Source: Pseudomonas mucidolens
GTDB taxonomy: Bacteria > Pseudomonadota > Gammaproteobacteria > Pseudomonadales > Pseudomonadaceae
Direction of reading: 5' to 3'
Assembly (NCBI RefSeq): GCF_900106045.1
Contig: NZ_LT629802.1
Span: 2,666,001 to 2,730,000 of the forward strand
Length of the DNA stretch: 64,000 nt
Shown here in pieces: positions 26,665 through 36,042 of the stretch. The notes under the pieces were generated by a model that was not told where the DNA came from, did not search any database, and saw only the letters and a program-made list of their open reading frames with translations. The translations under genes and the position numbers were made by a program. Within the stretch, counting starts at the first letter, position 1. The number at the start of each line of letters is the position of its first letter.

Positions 26665-28011
26665 TCAGCCTTCTCGCCCGGCCCAAAACTCATGCCAGTG
26701 AATAACCGAACTGACACCCAGTTTCGTTATTATCCTGGGTGGTAGCTTGCTGGGGCCTGGTGCGTGACTAAAGCTATCGAGAAACTCCGAACGCGTACCC
26801 GATGCCAACTCCGCAGCCATCACACCGGCCAGGGTGCTTTTCACAGTACCCAGTCCGTTTTCGCAGCAAGCCGAGTACAGGTTTTCTTCAATCTCGCCAA
26901 ATGCAGCGGCGCTGTTACGACTCAGACACAGGCGGCCGGCCCAACTGAATTCCAGCGCAGTGGATTTCAATTCGGGAAAGCGCGCATCCAGGGAGTGTCG
27001 CTGTTCTTTGGCCACCGCCGCTACCCGCTCTGGAGTGACCTGGATACTCGGGTCATAGGTAAACTTGGTCCGGATGACGATACGCGAGAGACCGTCTGAA
27101 GAGATCTTGCGGACGGTCGCGCCCATGGGATCCGCCGGCAACAACGCCCACCTGGCTTTACCCGGCACCTCTTTCCTGAATGCATCATCACTGTAAGCAG
27201 CCGTCATGGAGGCATAAGTGAAAACGTGCAACAGTCGTCCTTGATAATGGCCAAAGTCTTCAATGTGCCCGTTAACTCCCAGGATGACCTTGGGTGCGTG
27301 CACCGTCCCGTTATGAGATCGAGCGCTCCAACCACTTCCCTGCCTGGTCAATTCAACAATCGGAGAGCGTTCGAACAGCGTGATTTTCCCTTCGAGCCCT
27401 GCTGCCAGGTCTCTAATGTATTGCGCGGGTTGAATCATCACTGTGCCCGGCGTGTAGATCCCACCGTGATAATAGGCGGACCCAGTGATTTCGCGCATTT
27501 GCGCGGCATCGAACATCTGGAACTTCTCGCCAATGCGTTCAAGGGATTGAGCGTAATTGACGTTCAGTTTCAATCCCCGCTCAGTGGCGGCCGCGTTGAT
27601 CTTCCCGGAAGGGTCGAACGTGTCGGCAGACATGCCGTACTCCCGCGCAGCGGCAGCGGCAAAAGCAATCGCAAAGCGGTTCTGCGCAATTTCCAGCGCC
27701 GTTGCAGACTCACTCGCCACGGAGTATTCCCCGGACGACAGACTGTGCGGCACATCGATCATGAAACCAGAGTTTCTGCCGGCCGGCCCCTTGGCGACTT
27801 CATGAGCATCGACCACGACAATGCTGTCACCCGGATGCAGCTGTGAAAGTCTGCGAGCGGCGGACAGGCCGGCAAAACCGGCCCCGATAATCAGCCAGTC
27901 CGCCGTCACGTTTCCATCAAGCATGCGGACAGGCGCAGTGCGTTCGGAAATCGCCTCCCAACCTGAAACCCCGGTGTCTACCGGCAGACGCTTGATGGTA
28001 TGGGTGCTCAT
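26665..28011 (-). CDS. FAD-dependent amine/D-amino-acid oxidase family protein (DAO fold, PuuB-like)
   Basis: A 448-residue oxidase. The dinucleotide motif is WLIIGAGFAGLSAARRLSQL, followed by DAHEVAKGPAGRNSGFMID, typical of the gamma-glutamylputrescine oxidase/DAO group. The C-terminal FAD contact is ACCENGLGTVKSTLAGVMAA. ATG 28011 overlaps the end of the aldehyde dehydrogenase gene by 4 bp. With the dehydrogenase next to it, the pair could oxidise an amine to an aldehyde and then to an acid. It could also be the amino-acid oxidase step of a betaine pathway. Substrate unknown. Confidence 0.84.
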   Translation of the reverse strand: MSTHTIKRLPVDTGVSGWEAISERTAPVRMLDGNVTADWLIIGAGFAGLSAARRLSQLHPGDSIVVVDAHEVAKGPAGRNSGFMIDVPHSLSSGEYSVASESATALEIAQNRFAIAFAAAAAREYGMSADTFDPSGKINAAATERGLKLNVNYAQSLERIGEKFQMFDAAQMREITGSAYYHGGIYTPGTVMIQPAQYIRDLAAGLEGKITLFERSPIVELTRQGSGWSARSHNGTVHAPKVILGVNGHIEDFGHYQGRLLHVFTYASMTAAYSDDAFRKEVPGKARWALLPADPMGATVRKISSDGLSRIVIRTKFTYDPSIQVTPERVAAVAKEQRHSLDARFPELKSTALEFSWAGRLCLSRNSAAAFGEIEENLYSACCENGLGTVKSTLAGVMAAELASGTRSEFLDSFSHAPGPSKLPPRIITKLGVSSVIHWHEFWAGREG

Positions 28012-29525
28012 TTTTCGGTCTCTTCATCCGACCGATCAGACACATCGATCCAGATGGTTTTGATTTCGGTGTACTGGTCATGGGCGAAAATGGATTTGTC
28101 CCGACCGCCGAAGCCCGACTCCTTGTAGCCACCGAAGGGTGTCGATGCGTCGCCCTCACCAAAGCAGTTCACGGTGACGATGCCCGCGCGAATTTCCCGC
28201 GACAACTTGATTGCCCGCCGCAGGCTGCCGGTATATACCGAGGCCGCGAGGCCGTAGACCGTGTCATTGGCCAGCGCAATGGCTTCGGAGATCGTGTTGA
28301 AGGTGGTGACCGACAGAATCGGGCCGAAGATCTCTTCCTGGAACAGCCGGTTGTCTCGACCAACACCGTCAATCACCGTCGGCTCTACAAAGGCGCCGTC
28401 TTTGGTCGCACCACCGTAAACCACCTCAAGCTTTCCGGCGGCGGCGTGCTCAAGGTACGACTGCACTTTGGCAAAATGCTCAGGGCTGACCAGCGACCCT
28501 ACGCGGTTTTCCGGATCGAGTGGATCGCCCATTTTCCATTCGCGGATGTAGGCGCCCATGCGCTTCAGCAGCTCGTCCTTAACCGATGCATGGACGATCA
28601 GACGAGAAGTTGCGGAGCAGTTTTCGCCCATGTTCCAGAACGCGCCATTGACCACGTGCTGAGCGACGAGATCCAGGTCTTGGGCATCGTCCATCACCAC
28701 GGCCGGATTTTTTCCGCCGCACTCGAGGACGATGCGTTTCAGGTTCGAATCGGCGGCGTAATGCAGGAAACGGCGGCCTGTCGTGGTGGAGCCGGTGAAG
28801 CTGACCATGTCGACATCGTTATGCAAACCAATCGGTTCACCAACGTCCTTGCCCGTGCCGGTGACAATGTTGAGTACGCCGGCAGGTACGCCGGCTTCAA
28901 ACGCCAGTTGCGCGACACGCAACGTGGTCAGCGAGGTTTGCTCAGCAGGTTTGACGATGACCGAACAGCCCGCAGCGAGCGCCGGGCCGATTTTCCAGGC
29001 CAGCATCAGCAGCGGGAAGTTCCAGGGCAATACGCAGCCCACCACGCCGATTGGCTCCCGAACTACCATGGTCAGCGCGTCGCTGCCCACCGGAGCGGTG
29101 TTGTCGTAAATCTTGTCAATCAGTTCTGCGTGCCAGCGGATCGTGTGGATGGTGTCCGGTATGTCAACCAACTGGCATTCACTGACCGGTTTGCCGCTAT
29201 CGAGACTTTCGAGGACAGCCAGTTCGTGTTGATGGCTTTCAAGCAGGTTTGCAAACTTCAACAGGACCGCTTTGCGCTCCCGCGGAGAAACAGATCTCCA
29301 GCGTCCATCCTCAAAGGCCTCCTTGGCATTGCTCACCGCGAGGGCGACATCCTCGGACGAACACGCTGCGACGTCGGTCAAAAAGGCACCGGTCGCCGGG
29401 TTGTTCGTGGCGAAGGTTTTGCCAGAGATCGCGGGCTTGAATGCGCCATTGATGAACGCCTTGGACGGCAACGAAATGTCTTTGGCCAGCGCGGCATATT
29501 CGGCCTTGCTCAGAAGATCACCCAT
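28008..29525 (-). CDS. Aldehyde dehydrogenase (PuuC/KauB-like)
   Basis: A complete 505-residue aldehyde dehydrogenase. The catalytic pair is Glu268 in LECGGKNPAV and Cys303 in GENCSATSRL; the cofactor region is FTGSTTTGRRF, and VVGCVLPWNFPLLMLAWKIG and KPAEQTSLTTLRVAQLAFEA fit the gamma-glutamyl-aminobutyraldehyde dehydrogenase group. It overlaps the DapA-family gene by 8 bp upstream and the oxidase gene by 4 bp downstream, a tightly coupled three-gene unit. Candidate aldehydes include an aminoaldehyde or 2-oxoglutarate semialdehyde. Confidence 0.9.
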   Translation of the reverse strand: MGDLLSKAEYAALAKDISLPSKAFINGAFKPAISGKTFATNNPATGAFLTDVAACSSEDVALAVSNAKEAFEDGRWRSVSPRERKAVLLKFANLLESHQHELAVLESLDSGKPVSECQLVDIPDTIHTIRWHAELIDKIYDNTAPVGSDALTMVVREPIGVVGCVLPWNFPLLMLAWKIGPALAAGCSVIVKPAEQTSLTTLRVAQLAFEAGVPAGVLNIVTGTGKDVGEPIGLHNDVDMVSFTGSTTTGRRFLHYAADSNLKRIVLECGGKNPAVVMDDAQDLDLVAQHVVNGAFWNMGENCSATSRLIVHASVKDELLKRMGAYIREWKMGDPLDPENRVGSLVSPEHFAKVQSYLEHAAAGKLEVVYGGATKDGAFVEPTVIDGVGRDNRLFQEEIFGPILSVTTFNTISEAIALANDTVYGLAASVYTGSLRRAIKLSREIRAGIVTVNCFGEGDASTPFGGYKESGFGGRDKSIFAHDQYTEIKTIWIDVSDRSDEETEK

Positions 29526-30429
29526 GGCTGGCTCCCGAAGAAATGTTGGCTACGTTACGTTTGAGTTCAGTAATGACCGACGCGAAACTCTGCTTCTCGT
29601 CCGCTTCCAGTGGCTGCAATGGCAGGCGCACGTTACCGACTTTCAATCCGGCAACTTCGCAGCCGTACTTGATCGACTGCACGAACTTGCCACCGTCCAG
29701 GGCATTCATCAGCGGCATCATCGCTGTCATGATTTGACGGCCTTTGTCGAAGTTCTTTTCGATCACGCAGGCTTCATAAAGCGCAACGTGTTCCTTGGGC
29801 AGGAAGTTGGAACCTGCGCACACCCAACTGCGGGCGCCCCAGGCAAAAAACTCGAGGGCCTGGTCGTCCCATCCACAGGACAAGGCGATGTTGGGGAACT
29901 GCCGGGCCAGCATATGCACCTGGCCCATGTCGCCGGAACTTTCCTTGATGGCGACGACGTTTTTCGATTGGCTGACACGCGTGAAATATTCTTCGTCCAT
30001 CGAAACGCACATGCGCCCCGGATAGTTGTAAAGCATGATCGGCAGGTCGGCGGCGCGATCAATCGTCAATGCATGGATCGCGTTTTCCTGGGAGGTCGGC
30101 AGCGCATACGGCGGGCTGGTGACGAGAATGGCGTCCGCTTTGATCGATTTGGCATCCTTGGCGTACTGAACCGCATCTTCGGTGCGAATCGCCCCGGTAC
30201 TGACGATCAGTTGCACTCGAGTGCCGATCACATCTTTGGCGTAGGCTGCCAACTCGGTGCGTTCTTCCGCAGTCTGCGCATAATACTCGCCGGTCGACCC
30301 ACCGATAATAATGCCGTGCACCTTCGCCTCGATCAGCGACTCCAAAACTTCCGAGTACACGTTCCAGTCAATCTCCCCATCAGAGTTATAAGGAGTTACT
30401 GCTGGCGTATAAATACCTTCAAATTTCAA
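29518..30429 (-). CDS. DapA-family (dihydrodipicolinate synthase/N-acetylneuraminate lyase) aldolase or dehydratase
   Basis: A 303-residue class I aldolase-fold enzyme. The Schiff-base lysine is Lys162 in VVAIKESSGDMG, the partner tyrosine is Tyr136 in LYNYPGR, and the substrate-carboxylate loop is GSTGEYYAQT. The start is a TTG at 30429 behind GGAG (8-bp spacing). It overlaps a short upstream frame by 3 bp and the ALDH gene by 8 bp. Members of this superfamily include the deaminase/dehydratases of hydroxyproline breakdown that make 2-oxoglutarate semialdehyde, which would feed the adjacent ALDH; this role is inference. Confidence 0.87.
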   Translation of the reverse strand: MKFEGIYTPAVTPYNSDGEIDWNVYSEVLESLIEAKVHGIIIGGSTGEYYAQTAEERTELAAYAKDVIGTRVQLIVSTGAIRTEDAVQYAKDAKSIKADAILVTSPPYALPTSQENAIHALTIDRAADLPIMLYNYPGRMCVSMDEEYFTRVSQSKNVVAIKESSGDMGQVHMLARQFPNIALSCGWDDQALEFFAWGARSWVCAGSNFLPKEHVALYEACVIEKNFDKGRQIMTAMMPLMNALDGGKFVQSIKYGCEVAGLKVGNVRLPLQPLEADEKQSFASVITELKRNVANISSGASHG

Positions 30430-30632
30430 GATAAATGCTCCGAATGCGAGTTAGGTGGGAGATCAACGAACGCGTCAGCTTTGATGCCTTTAGGCGCGAC
30501 AAGAATCTTCATGTTTTCACGGGGCGGTTCCCAATGCTCAAACACAAGATCAATTGCGACACTTTGCTTAACTGTTGAATCCAGACTGACATGGGCCAAG
30601 AAGTCGGTCAATAGAGTGTATTTCCCGCGCAT
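30426..30632 (-). CDS. Short coding-like frame coupled to the DapA-family gene, unknown
   Basis: A 68-residue frame contains LVFEHWEPPRENMKILVAPK and GIKADAFVDLPPN. The composition looks protein-like, but I do not recognise it. Its stop codon overlaps the TTG start of the DapA-family gene, an arrangement typical of real operon partners. It has an in-frame stop a few codons upstream, so it may be a small leader gene or the tail of a truncated gene. Low certainty. Confidence 0.3.
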   Translation of the reverse strand: MRGKYTLLTDFLAHVSLDSTVKQSVAIDLVFEHWEPPRENMKILVAPKGIKADAFVDLPPNSHSEHLS

Positions 30633-31174
30633 ACATTTTCAGATGGGTGCTTCAGACGCCAGTGAAAATATCTTTCTCTTTATTTTCAATGGTTTGAATT
30701 TTTCTAGCCGATACCAAGACGTCAATCGATAACATTTGATTATGCATTGATAAGAGTAAAAGTTTCTTGTTGATGCATGATTGCCGTCGTAGTCTTACAA
30801 CAGCGATATTCTACTGACGAATTGGAAAATAGAATTTCTCGTACATTCGTTCCATTAGTTGGAAACTGTTTGTTCGGGGTCGAATAAGGTGCTGTAGCAA
30901 CATTGCCGCGGATGCAAACATCGGCATTTCAGAATTGTCTGCCTTAATAAGGACTCGAACGAAATGAGTGCACGGATGGCACCACCATCCAAGAAGGCAC
31001 ATTTTGTGTAAGACGCTTCCTGGACGTGGCAAAACGCTCCGGTTTGCGGATAGAAGCAGCACGGTTTGATGGGCTTGCATCCACAGGCGGTACTGCGAAC
31101 TCAAGACCGTTTGGCCTCATCTCGCTGAGCAGGCTGAATGTGTCGCCCCCTTGGTATTTTGGAGTGTGTTGACC
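30633..31174. other. AT-rich divergent intergenic region
   Basis: The 542 bp between the leftward DapA-family operon and the rightward Rieske gene show no convincing gene. Part 30650-30860 is AT-rich and probably holds both promoters. A leftward open stretch at 30811-31104 has no protein-like features. GGAG at 31161-31164 is the ribosome site for the GTG start at 31175. Confidence 0.5.
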
Positions 31175-32410
31175 GTGAGTACTAAATCGGCAGTTTCAAA
31201 TCTAATCGCGCAGCGCAAGCCTGACCACGCGCTGCCAGGTGCCCTTTATAGCGATCCCGACGTTTACAGGCAGGATCTGGAACAGATCTGGCACAAAAGC
31301 TGGATCTTCGCAGGGCACACATTTGAGCTGGAGAAGTCGGGTCAATACCTGTCGCTGCAAATCGGCGATTATCCTGTCGCTATCGTGCGCGGCGCAGACA
31401 AGCAGATTCGTGCCTTCCACAACGTCTGTCGCCATCGCGGTTCCAAGGTGTGCCCGGAAGCCAGCGGCAAGGTCGCCAAGCTGGTGTGCCCTTACCACAA
31501 ATGGACATTCGAACTGGATGGTCGCCTGCTGTTCGCTGGGAACATGGCGGACGATTTCGACAAGTCTCAGCATGGGTTGAAGCCCGTGCACTGTGAGGTC
31601 GTCGAAACGTATATCTACGTGTGCGTAGCAGATATCGCCCCAGACTTTTCGTCGTTCAGAAAATCCGTTACCCCTTTCGTTGCGCCGCATAACCTGGACG
31701 ACTGCAAAGTCGCGTTTGAGTCGAACATCATCGAGAAAGGCAACTGGAAACTGGTTTTCGAGAACAACCGCGAGTGCTACCACTGCGATTTTACTCACCC
31801 GGAATTGATGCACTCATTCGTGGACAACCCATCAGTGGGCGGCGCCGGAGGCGATGAAGATCTCGAACTCAAAGAGCATTGGGATCGCTGCGAGGCGGCA
31901 GGTTTGCCTAGCCGATTGGTCATGGATGATGACGGTCGTTTCCGCATGACGCGCATCCCCCTTTTTTCCGGGGCCGTCAGCTACACCATGGATGGCAAGC
32001 CTGCGGTTGCCGGGCGCTTGGACACAACCGGTGAAGCCAACATCGGTGCGCTGCTTTATTTCAACTACCCATCCACCTGGAACCACTTTCTGGGCGATCA
32101 CGCGCTGAGCTTCCGCGTTCTGCCCATCGGTCCAGGCGAGACGATGGTCACTACAAAATGGCTCGTCAAGAAAGACGCGCAGGAAGGTGTCGACTACGAC
32201 ATCGATCGCCTTACAAAGGTTTGGCTCGCAACCAATGACCAGGATCGCACCTTGGTTGAAGGCGCACAGGTGGGTGTCAGCTCTCCAGCTTTCGAGCCAG
32301 GCCCGTTGTCGGTGGCCAGCGAAATCGGTGTGTGCCAGTTTGATGATTGGTACTGCAAAACGATGCTTGAGCAGCTCAATGACACGATCCCGTTAAGATC
32401 TGTCGGCTAA
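31175..32410 (+). CDS. Rieske-type aromatic-ring-hydroxylase-family oxygenase, quaternary amine demethylase type (GbcA/Stc2/CntA-like)
   Basis: A 411-residue oxygenase component. The Rieske [2Fe-2S] ligands are Cys85/His87 in NVCRHRGS and Cys105/His108 in CPYHKWTF. The mononuclear iron site has His203 and His208 in ENNRECYHCDFTHPEL; Glu200, three residues before the first His, matches the bridging glutamate of carnitine oxygenase CntA and glycine betaine oxygenase GbcA rather than the aspartate of ring hydroxylases. The start is GTG 31175 with GGAG upstream. Its electron-donor reductase (GbcB/CntB type) is not in the window. Likely role: oxidative N-demethylation or C-N cleavage of a betaine. 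Confidence 0.88.
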   Translation: MSTKSAVSNLIAQRKPDHALPGALYSDPDVYRQDLEQIWHKSWIFAGHTFELEKSGQYLSLQIGDYPVAIVRGADKQIRAFHNVCRHRGSKVCPEASGKVAKLVCPYHKWTFELDGRLLFAGNMADDFDKSQHGLKPVHCEVVETYIYVCVADIAPDFSSFRKSVTPFVAPHNLDDCKVAFESNIIEKGNWKLVFENNRECYHCDFTHPELMHSFVDNPSVGGAGGDEDLELKEHWDRCEAAGLPSRLVMDDDGRFRMTRIPLFSGAVSYTMDGKPAVAGRLDTTGEANIGALLYFNYPSTWNHFLGDHALSFRVLPIGPGETMVTTKWLVKKDAQEGVDYDIDRLTKVWLATNDQDRTLVEGAQVGVSSPAFEPGPLSVASEIGVCQFDDWYCKTMLEQLNDTIPLRSVG

Positions 32411-32523
32411 GTGCAGCACTGCCGGTGGTGAGAACCACGAATGATCACCACCGGTATCTTGATTCGGACCTTCAAACCACTCTCCCTCTCCGCCACAACT
32501 CGTGTTCCTTTCTTCCAAACAGC

Positions 32524-33477
32524 TCAGGAAAACTGAGCAAGAATCCAGTCGCGTAGCCGGCAACAGGCGTCGTCATTGATCCGGTCTTCACGAAATGTCA
32601 GATAATGCTGACTTTCATGGAGAACCACTTCCTCTTCGATCGGCCGTATCAGCGTGCCGTTTTCGATTAGCGTTGCAACCAGGTGATTCCATCCGAGGGC
32701 TACGCCCTGATGGGTCAACACCATGCTGATGACCAGGTTGTAGTCGTTGGCGTTGAAAACGTGAGGGCTGTCATGGGGGCGTTTTTCGATATCAACATCG
32801 TGATAAGCCAGCCAAACACCCCAATCAACGTGCTCCGCTACCTGGGATCTGCCATAGGGGCTGAGGTTTAGCAAAACCCCGTCGCGTAATCCTTCCAGGC
32901 TGGACAGCTCAGGGTGCTCCTCTTTGTAACGAGGTGTGCACACCGGGTAGATGACGTCGTGAAACAACGGATAACTGCGGTAGCCATCCTGAATCCTGGC
33001 CATTTTGGTGATGAAGATGTCTGGAGTTACACCCGGTTCCATCGACAGGAAGTTCTGAGTGGTGACCAGATTGAGGTCGATGTCTGTGTTCCTCGTAAAA
33101 AAACCCGGCAACTTCGCTGCGAGCCAGAGGGCTGAAAACGCGGGAGAACAGCAAAGTGTCAACGTGCGCTTGCCTGCATTGTTGGTGCGAATGCGCTCCG
33201 CCGCCTGGGAAATGTTGACGAAAGATAACTGTGCCGCATCAAAAAAGATGGATCCGGCTTCCGTCAACTCGACTGCTCGCCCCACCCTCTTGAAGAGATC
33301 CACCCCAAGGTAAGTTTCAAGCTCCCGAATCTGACGACTGATTGCCGCTTGAGTAACGCACAGCGCTTCAGCCGCACGCGTAAAGCTCTGATATTTGGCG
33401 GCTGCTACGAATGACTTCACTGCTTTCAGAGACGGCATTTTCAGCAGCGTCATGTCTGGATCGATGTGCTTAACCAT
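32524..33477 (-). CDS. LysR-family transcriptional regulator (GcvA-like)
   Basis: A 317-residue regulator: winged HTH with SLKAVKSFVAAAKYQSFTRA and VTQAAISRQIRELETYLGVD, and an effector domain with KRTLTLCCSPAFSALWLAAK, as in the GcvA/AmpR group. The start is not settled: ATG 33477 is given, with ATG 33453 and 33438 as alternatives, and none has a strong RBS. It is convergent with the Rieske gene and divergent from the betaine-type ABC operon, so it could control either. The effector is unknown. Confidence 0.85.
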   Translation of the reverse strand: MVKHIDPDMTLLKMPSLKAVKSFVAAAKYQSFTRAAEALCVTQAAISRQIRELETYLGVDLFKRVGRAVELTEAGSIFFDAAQLSFVNISQAAERIRTNNAGKRTLTLCCSPAFSALWLAAKLPGFFTRNTDIDLNLVTTQNFLSMEPGVTPDIFITKMARIQDGYRSYPLFHDVIYPVCTPRYKEEHPELSSLEGLRDGVLLNLSPYGRSQVAEHVDWGVWLAYHDVDIEKRPHDSPHVFNANDYNLVISMVLTHQGVALGWNHLVATLIENGTLIRPIEEEVVLHESQHYLTFREDRINDDACCRLRDWILAQFS

Positions 33478-33740
33478 AACCTAGAGTATTGAATATCCGG
33501 TTCGGGGCCGTTTGGAGGGCCGTTAGCGATGAGATCGGCGAGAAGGTTCCACCTAGAGCCTGCGCTGGAGCGTAGCTGAAACAGAGGGTCTAAGACAGGG
33601 CCAGCAGTAGTCGCCTTCGCAAACAGCACTTTTGTAGTCGCAAATTGACACGATTCATTTATTGATAACATGACGTTATTGATTGGCTGGAAGAAATGTT
33701 GTTAGACGCTGACTCTATAAGGTAATAACTTGGGTCTCAA

Positions 33741-33761
33741 GGCGCTGATTAATTCAGCGCC
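33741..33761. repeat. Palindromic element upstream of the betaine-type ABC operon
   Basis: GGCGCTGA and TCAGCGCC flank a TTAAT spacer, giving a perfect 8-bp-arm palindrome. It lies about 165 bp upstream of the ABC ATPase start, within the 448-bp gap 33478-33925. No T-run follows, so an operator is as likely as a terminator. The gap otherwise holds a tiny frame at 33809-33868. Confidence 0.4.
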
Positions 33762-33808
33762 GATAAAACAAGAATAATAAACATCACATAATAAAGAGGA
33801 TGGTCACA

Positions 33809-33868
33809 ATGACTAACTCGCAACCTTTCTCCCAGCTTGACTGCCCCCATAAGCACCGTCTTCACTGA
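33809..33868 (+). CDS. Possible 19-residue leader peptide before the ABC operon
   Basis: The frame reads MTNSQPFSQLDCPHKHRLH. GAGGATGG stands at RBS distance before the ATG. It ends 57 bp before the ATPase start. It could be a regulatory upstream frame or the stub of a deleted gene. There is no independent evidence that it is translated. Confidence 0.25.
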   Translation: MTNSQPFSQLDCPHKHRLH

Positions 33869-33925
33869 TCAAGATACGTATATCTAAATTCTTGGTCTTA
33901 CGTCGTATTTGCAGCAGGAGGGGTT

Positions 33926-34963
33926 ATGAGTCTTGGTGACGAGATACTCTCGGTAAAAAACATTTACAAAGTCTTTGGTGCTCAGCCAAAGCTCGCGATG
34001 GAGATGCTGGCTCGCGGTGCTGATAAAAGTGAAATTTTCAGCAAAACCGGTCAAGTCGTTGGCGTTTTTGATGCCAGTTTCTCCGTAAAACGTGGAGAGA
34101 TTTTCGTCATCATGGGGCTTTCCGGTTCCGGGAAGTCGACGATGGTGCGGTTGTTCAATCGACTGATCGAGCCAACCTCCGGAACTATCCATCTCAACGG
34201 CCAGGAAATCACCGGTCTGTCTGATGCTGATCTCCTTAGCGTTCGCCGCAAAGACATGAGCATGGTGTTCCAGTCGTTTGCCCTGATGCCCCACATGAGT
34301 GTGATCGACAACGTTGCCTTCGGACTGGAAATCTCGGGTGTCGAGGAAAGTGAACGGCATAAACGTGCACTCGAGGCACTCAAACAGGTGGGGCTCGATG
34401 GCCACGCCTACAGCTATCCGCACCAACTGTCCGGCGGTATGCAACAGCGGGTAGGCCTGGCCCGAGCGCTGGCCAACGACCCCGCCATCCTGCTGATGGA
34501 CGAAGCCTTCTCGGCACTCGACCCGTTGATTCGCCACGAAATGCAGGGCGAACTGATCCGCCTGCAGGCAGAACAACATCGCACCATCATCTTCATCTCC
34601 CATGACATTGAGGAGGCGATTCGCATCGGCCATCGCATTGCAATTATGGAGGGTGGCCGGGTGGTACAGATCGGTACCCCGCAAGAGCTGCTTTGCAGCC
34701 CCGCGAACGATTACGTCAGAGCTTTCTTCAAAGGCTTTGATGCCTCGAAGATCCTCAAGGCTGGCGACGTTGCCAAGTTCTGTGCAGAGCATCCGTACGC
34801 CATGGATCAATCCATGCCTACGCTGCGCGACGATGTACTCCTGCAGGACGTCTTTCACATTGTTGCTGATGCCGTTAATCCAGTTGCTGTGCTGGATCGT
34901 CAGGGTGTGTTCAAAGGCACGATCTCCAAGAGCCTACTGCTTCAGACAATGAGCCGGCACTAA
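33926..34963 (+). CDS. Glycine betaine/proline-type ABC transporter ATPase (ProV/OpuAA-like)
   Basis: A 345-residue ATPase of the quaternary-amine uptake family. Walker A is GLSGSGKST, the signature is [15 protein letters not shown], Walker B is [12 protein letters not shown], and the switch is [11 protein letters not shown]. The N-terminal [20 protein letters not shown] segment and a partial C-terminal CBS-like region ([20 protein letters not shown]) are ProV hallmarks. The ATG follows AGGAGGGG. It is the first gene of a rightward unit: ATPase, permease, binding protein, MmgE/PrpD. Confidence 0.9.
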   Translation: MSLGDEILSVKNIYKVFGAQPKLAMEMLARGADKSEIFSKTGQVVGVFDASFSVKRGEIFVIMGLSGSGKSTMVRLFNRLIEPTSGTIHLNGQEITGLSDADLLSVRRKDMSMVFQSFALMPHMSVIDNVAFGLEISGVEESERHKRALEALKQVGLDGHAYSYPHQLSGGMQQRVGLARALANDPAILLMDEAFSALDPLIRHEMQGELIRLQAEQHRTIIFISHDIEEAIRIGHRIAIMEGGRVVQIGTPQELLCSPANDYVRAFFKGFDASKILKAGDVAKFCAEHPYAMDQSMPTLRDDVLLQDVFHIVADAVNPVAVLDRQGVFKGTISKSLLLQTMSRH

Positions 34964-35010
34964 TAGTCTCTATTTGCTGGCTTGCCAGGCTCGGATATTC
35001 AGGTGATGAC

Positions 35011-35976
35011 ATGAACGAATTCAGTTTTCTAGACCCGTTTCAATCCCTCAACGTCCCTTTGGGCCAATGGGTAGAAGTTGCCCTGAATTATCTGGTTCAT
35101 AATTTCCGCGAGGTATTCCGTTCGATTAGATGGCCAATCGATCAGGTACTTAATGGAATTCAGTTCGGATTGTTGGCTATTCCTCCGTCGATATTCATTA
35201 TTTTTGCGACGCTCCTGGGCTGGCAGGTAGGAGGGAGAAAGATTGGAATCCTTTGTTTCGTCACCCTCACCCTCTTGGGAGTGATCGGCGTATGGAGTGA
35301 CGCCATGGTCACCCTCGCCCTGGTGCTCACTTCACTGTTCTTCTGTGCAGTTATTGGCATACCGCTGGGTGTCCTGTGTGCCCGGAGTGACCGGCTGGAG
35401 ATGCTGTTGCGGCCGGTACTCGATGCAATGCAAACACTGCCGGCATTTGTTTACCTGGTACCTGTGGTGATGCTGTTTGGTATCGGCAACGTACCGGGGG
35501 TGCTGGTCACGATCATCTTTTCGGTAGCGCCACTGGTCAGGCTTACCAATCTGGGCATTCGCCAGGTACCGGAAGACAAGATTGAGGCGGCCCGGGCTTT
35601 TGGATGCACACCACGCCAGATGCTGAGGCGAGTCCAACTTCCTTTGGCTGCACCGACGATCATGGCCGGCCTCAATCAGGCATTGATGTTGTCACTTTCC
35701 ATGGTCGTGATCGCATCAATGATTTCGGTGGGAGGCTTGGGGATGATGGTACTCCGCGGGATTGGCCGCCTTGATATGGGCTTGGCCACCGTCGGAGGAC
35801 TGGGCCTGGTGCTGCTGGCGATTTTCCTCGACCGCCTGACCCAGGCAATGGGCGAACGCAGTAACAGAGCAACCAAAGGCGAACACTGGTATCAGACCGG
35901 CCCTGCGGGTGTCGTTTACCGTCTGAAAAGAAAGAACACCATTACAAAGATAGAAGTTAGTCCCAAAGAAAGCTAA
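35011..35976 (+). CDS. Glycine betaine/proline-type ABC transporter permease (ProW-like)
   Basis: A 321-residue membrane protein with six or seven hydrophobic segments. The EAA loop reads [20 protein letters not shown], followed by [20 protein letters not shown] and [21 protein letters not shown], diagnostic for ProW/OpuAB. It starts 47 bp after the ATPase gene. It partners the ProX-like protein encoded next. Confidence 0.9.
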   Translation: MNEFSFLDPFQSLNVPLGQWVEVALNYLVHNFREVFRSIRWPIDQVLNGIQFGLLAIPPSIFIIFATLLGWQVGGRKIGILCFVTLTLLGVIGVWSDAMVTLALVLTSLFFCAVIGIPLGVLCARSDRLEMLLRPVLDAMQTLPAFVYLVPVVMLFGIGNVPGVLVTIIFSVAPLVRLTNLGIRQVPEDKIEAARAFGCTPRQMLRRVQLPLAAPTIMAGLNQALMLSLSMVVIASMISVGGLGMMVLRGIGRLDMGLATVGGLGLVLLAIFLDRLTQAMGERSNRATKGEHWYQTGPAGVVYRLKRKNTITKIEVSPKES

Positions 35977-36042
35977 TCCGCTTTGCGGCGCGTTGTGAAC
36001 CAAAAGAAATGCCAACTTCTTAACCAGCCAAGGTAAACGATA

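Noticed and set aside
28080..29564. 494-codon plus-strand open frame
   Set aside because: Antisense to the aldehyde dehydrogenase gene with intact catalytic residues.
30811..31104. 97-codon minus-strand frame between the DapA-family and Rieske genes
   Set aside because: No RBS, Cys/Trp-rich irregular composition and no recognisable motif; treated as chance.
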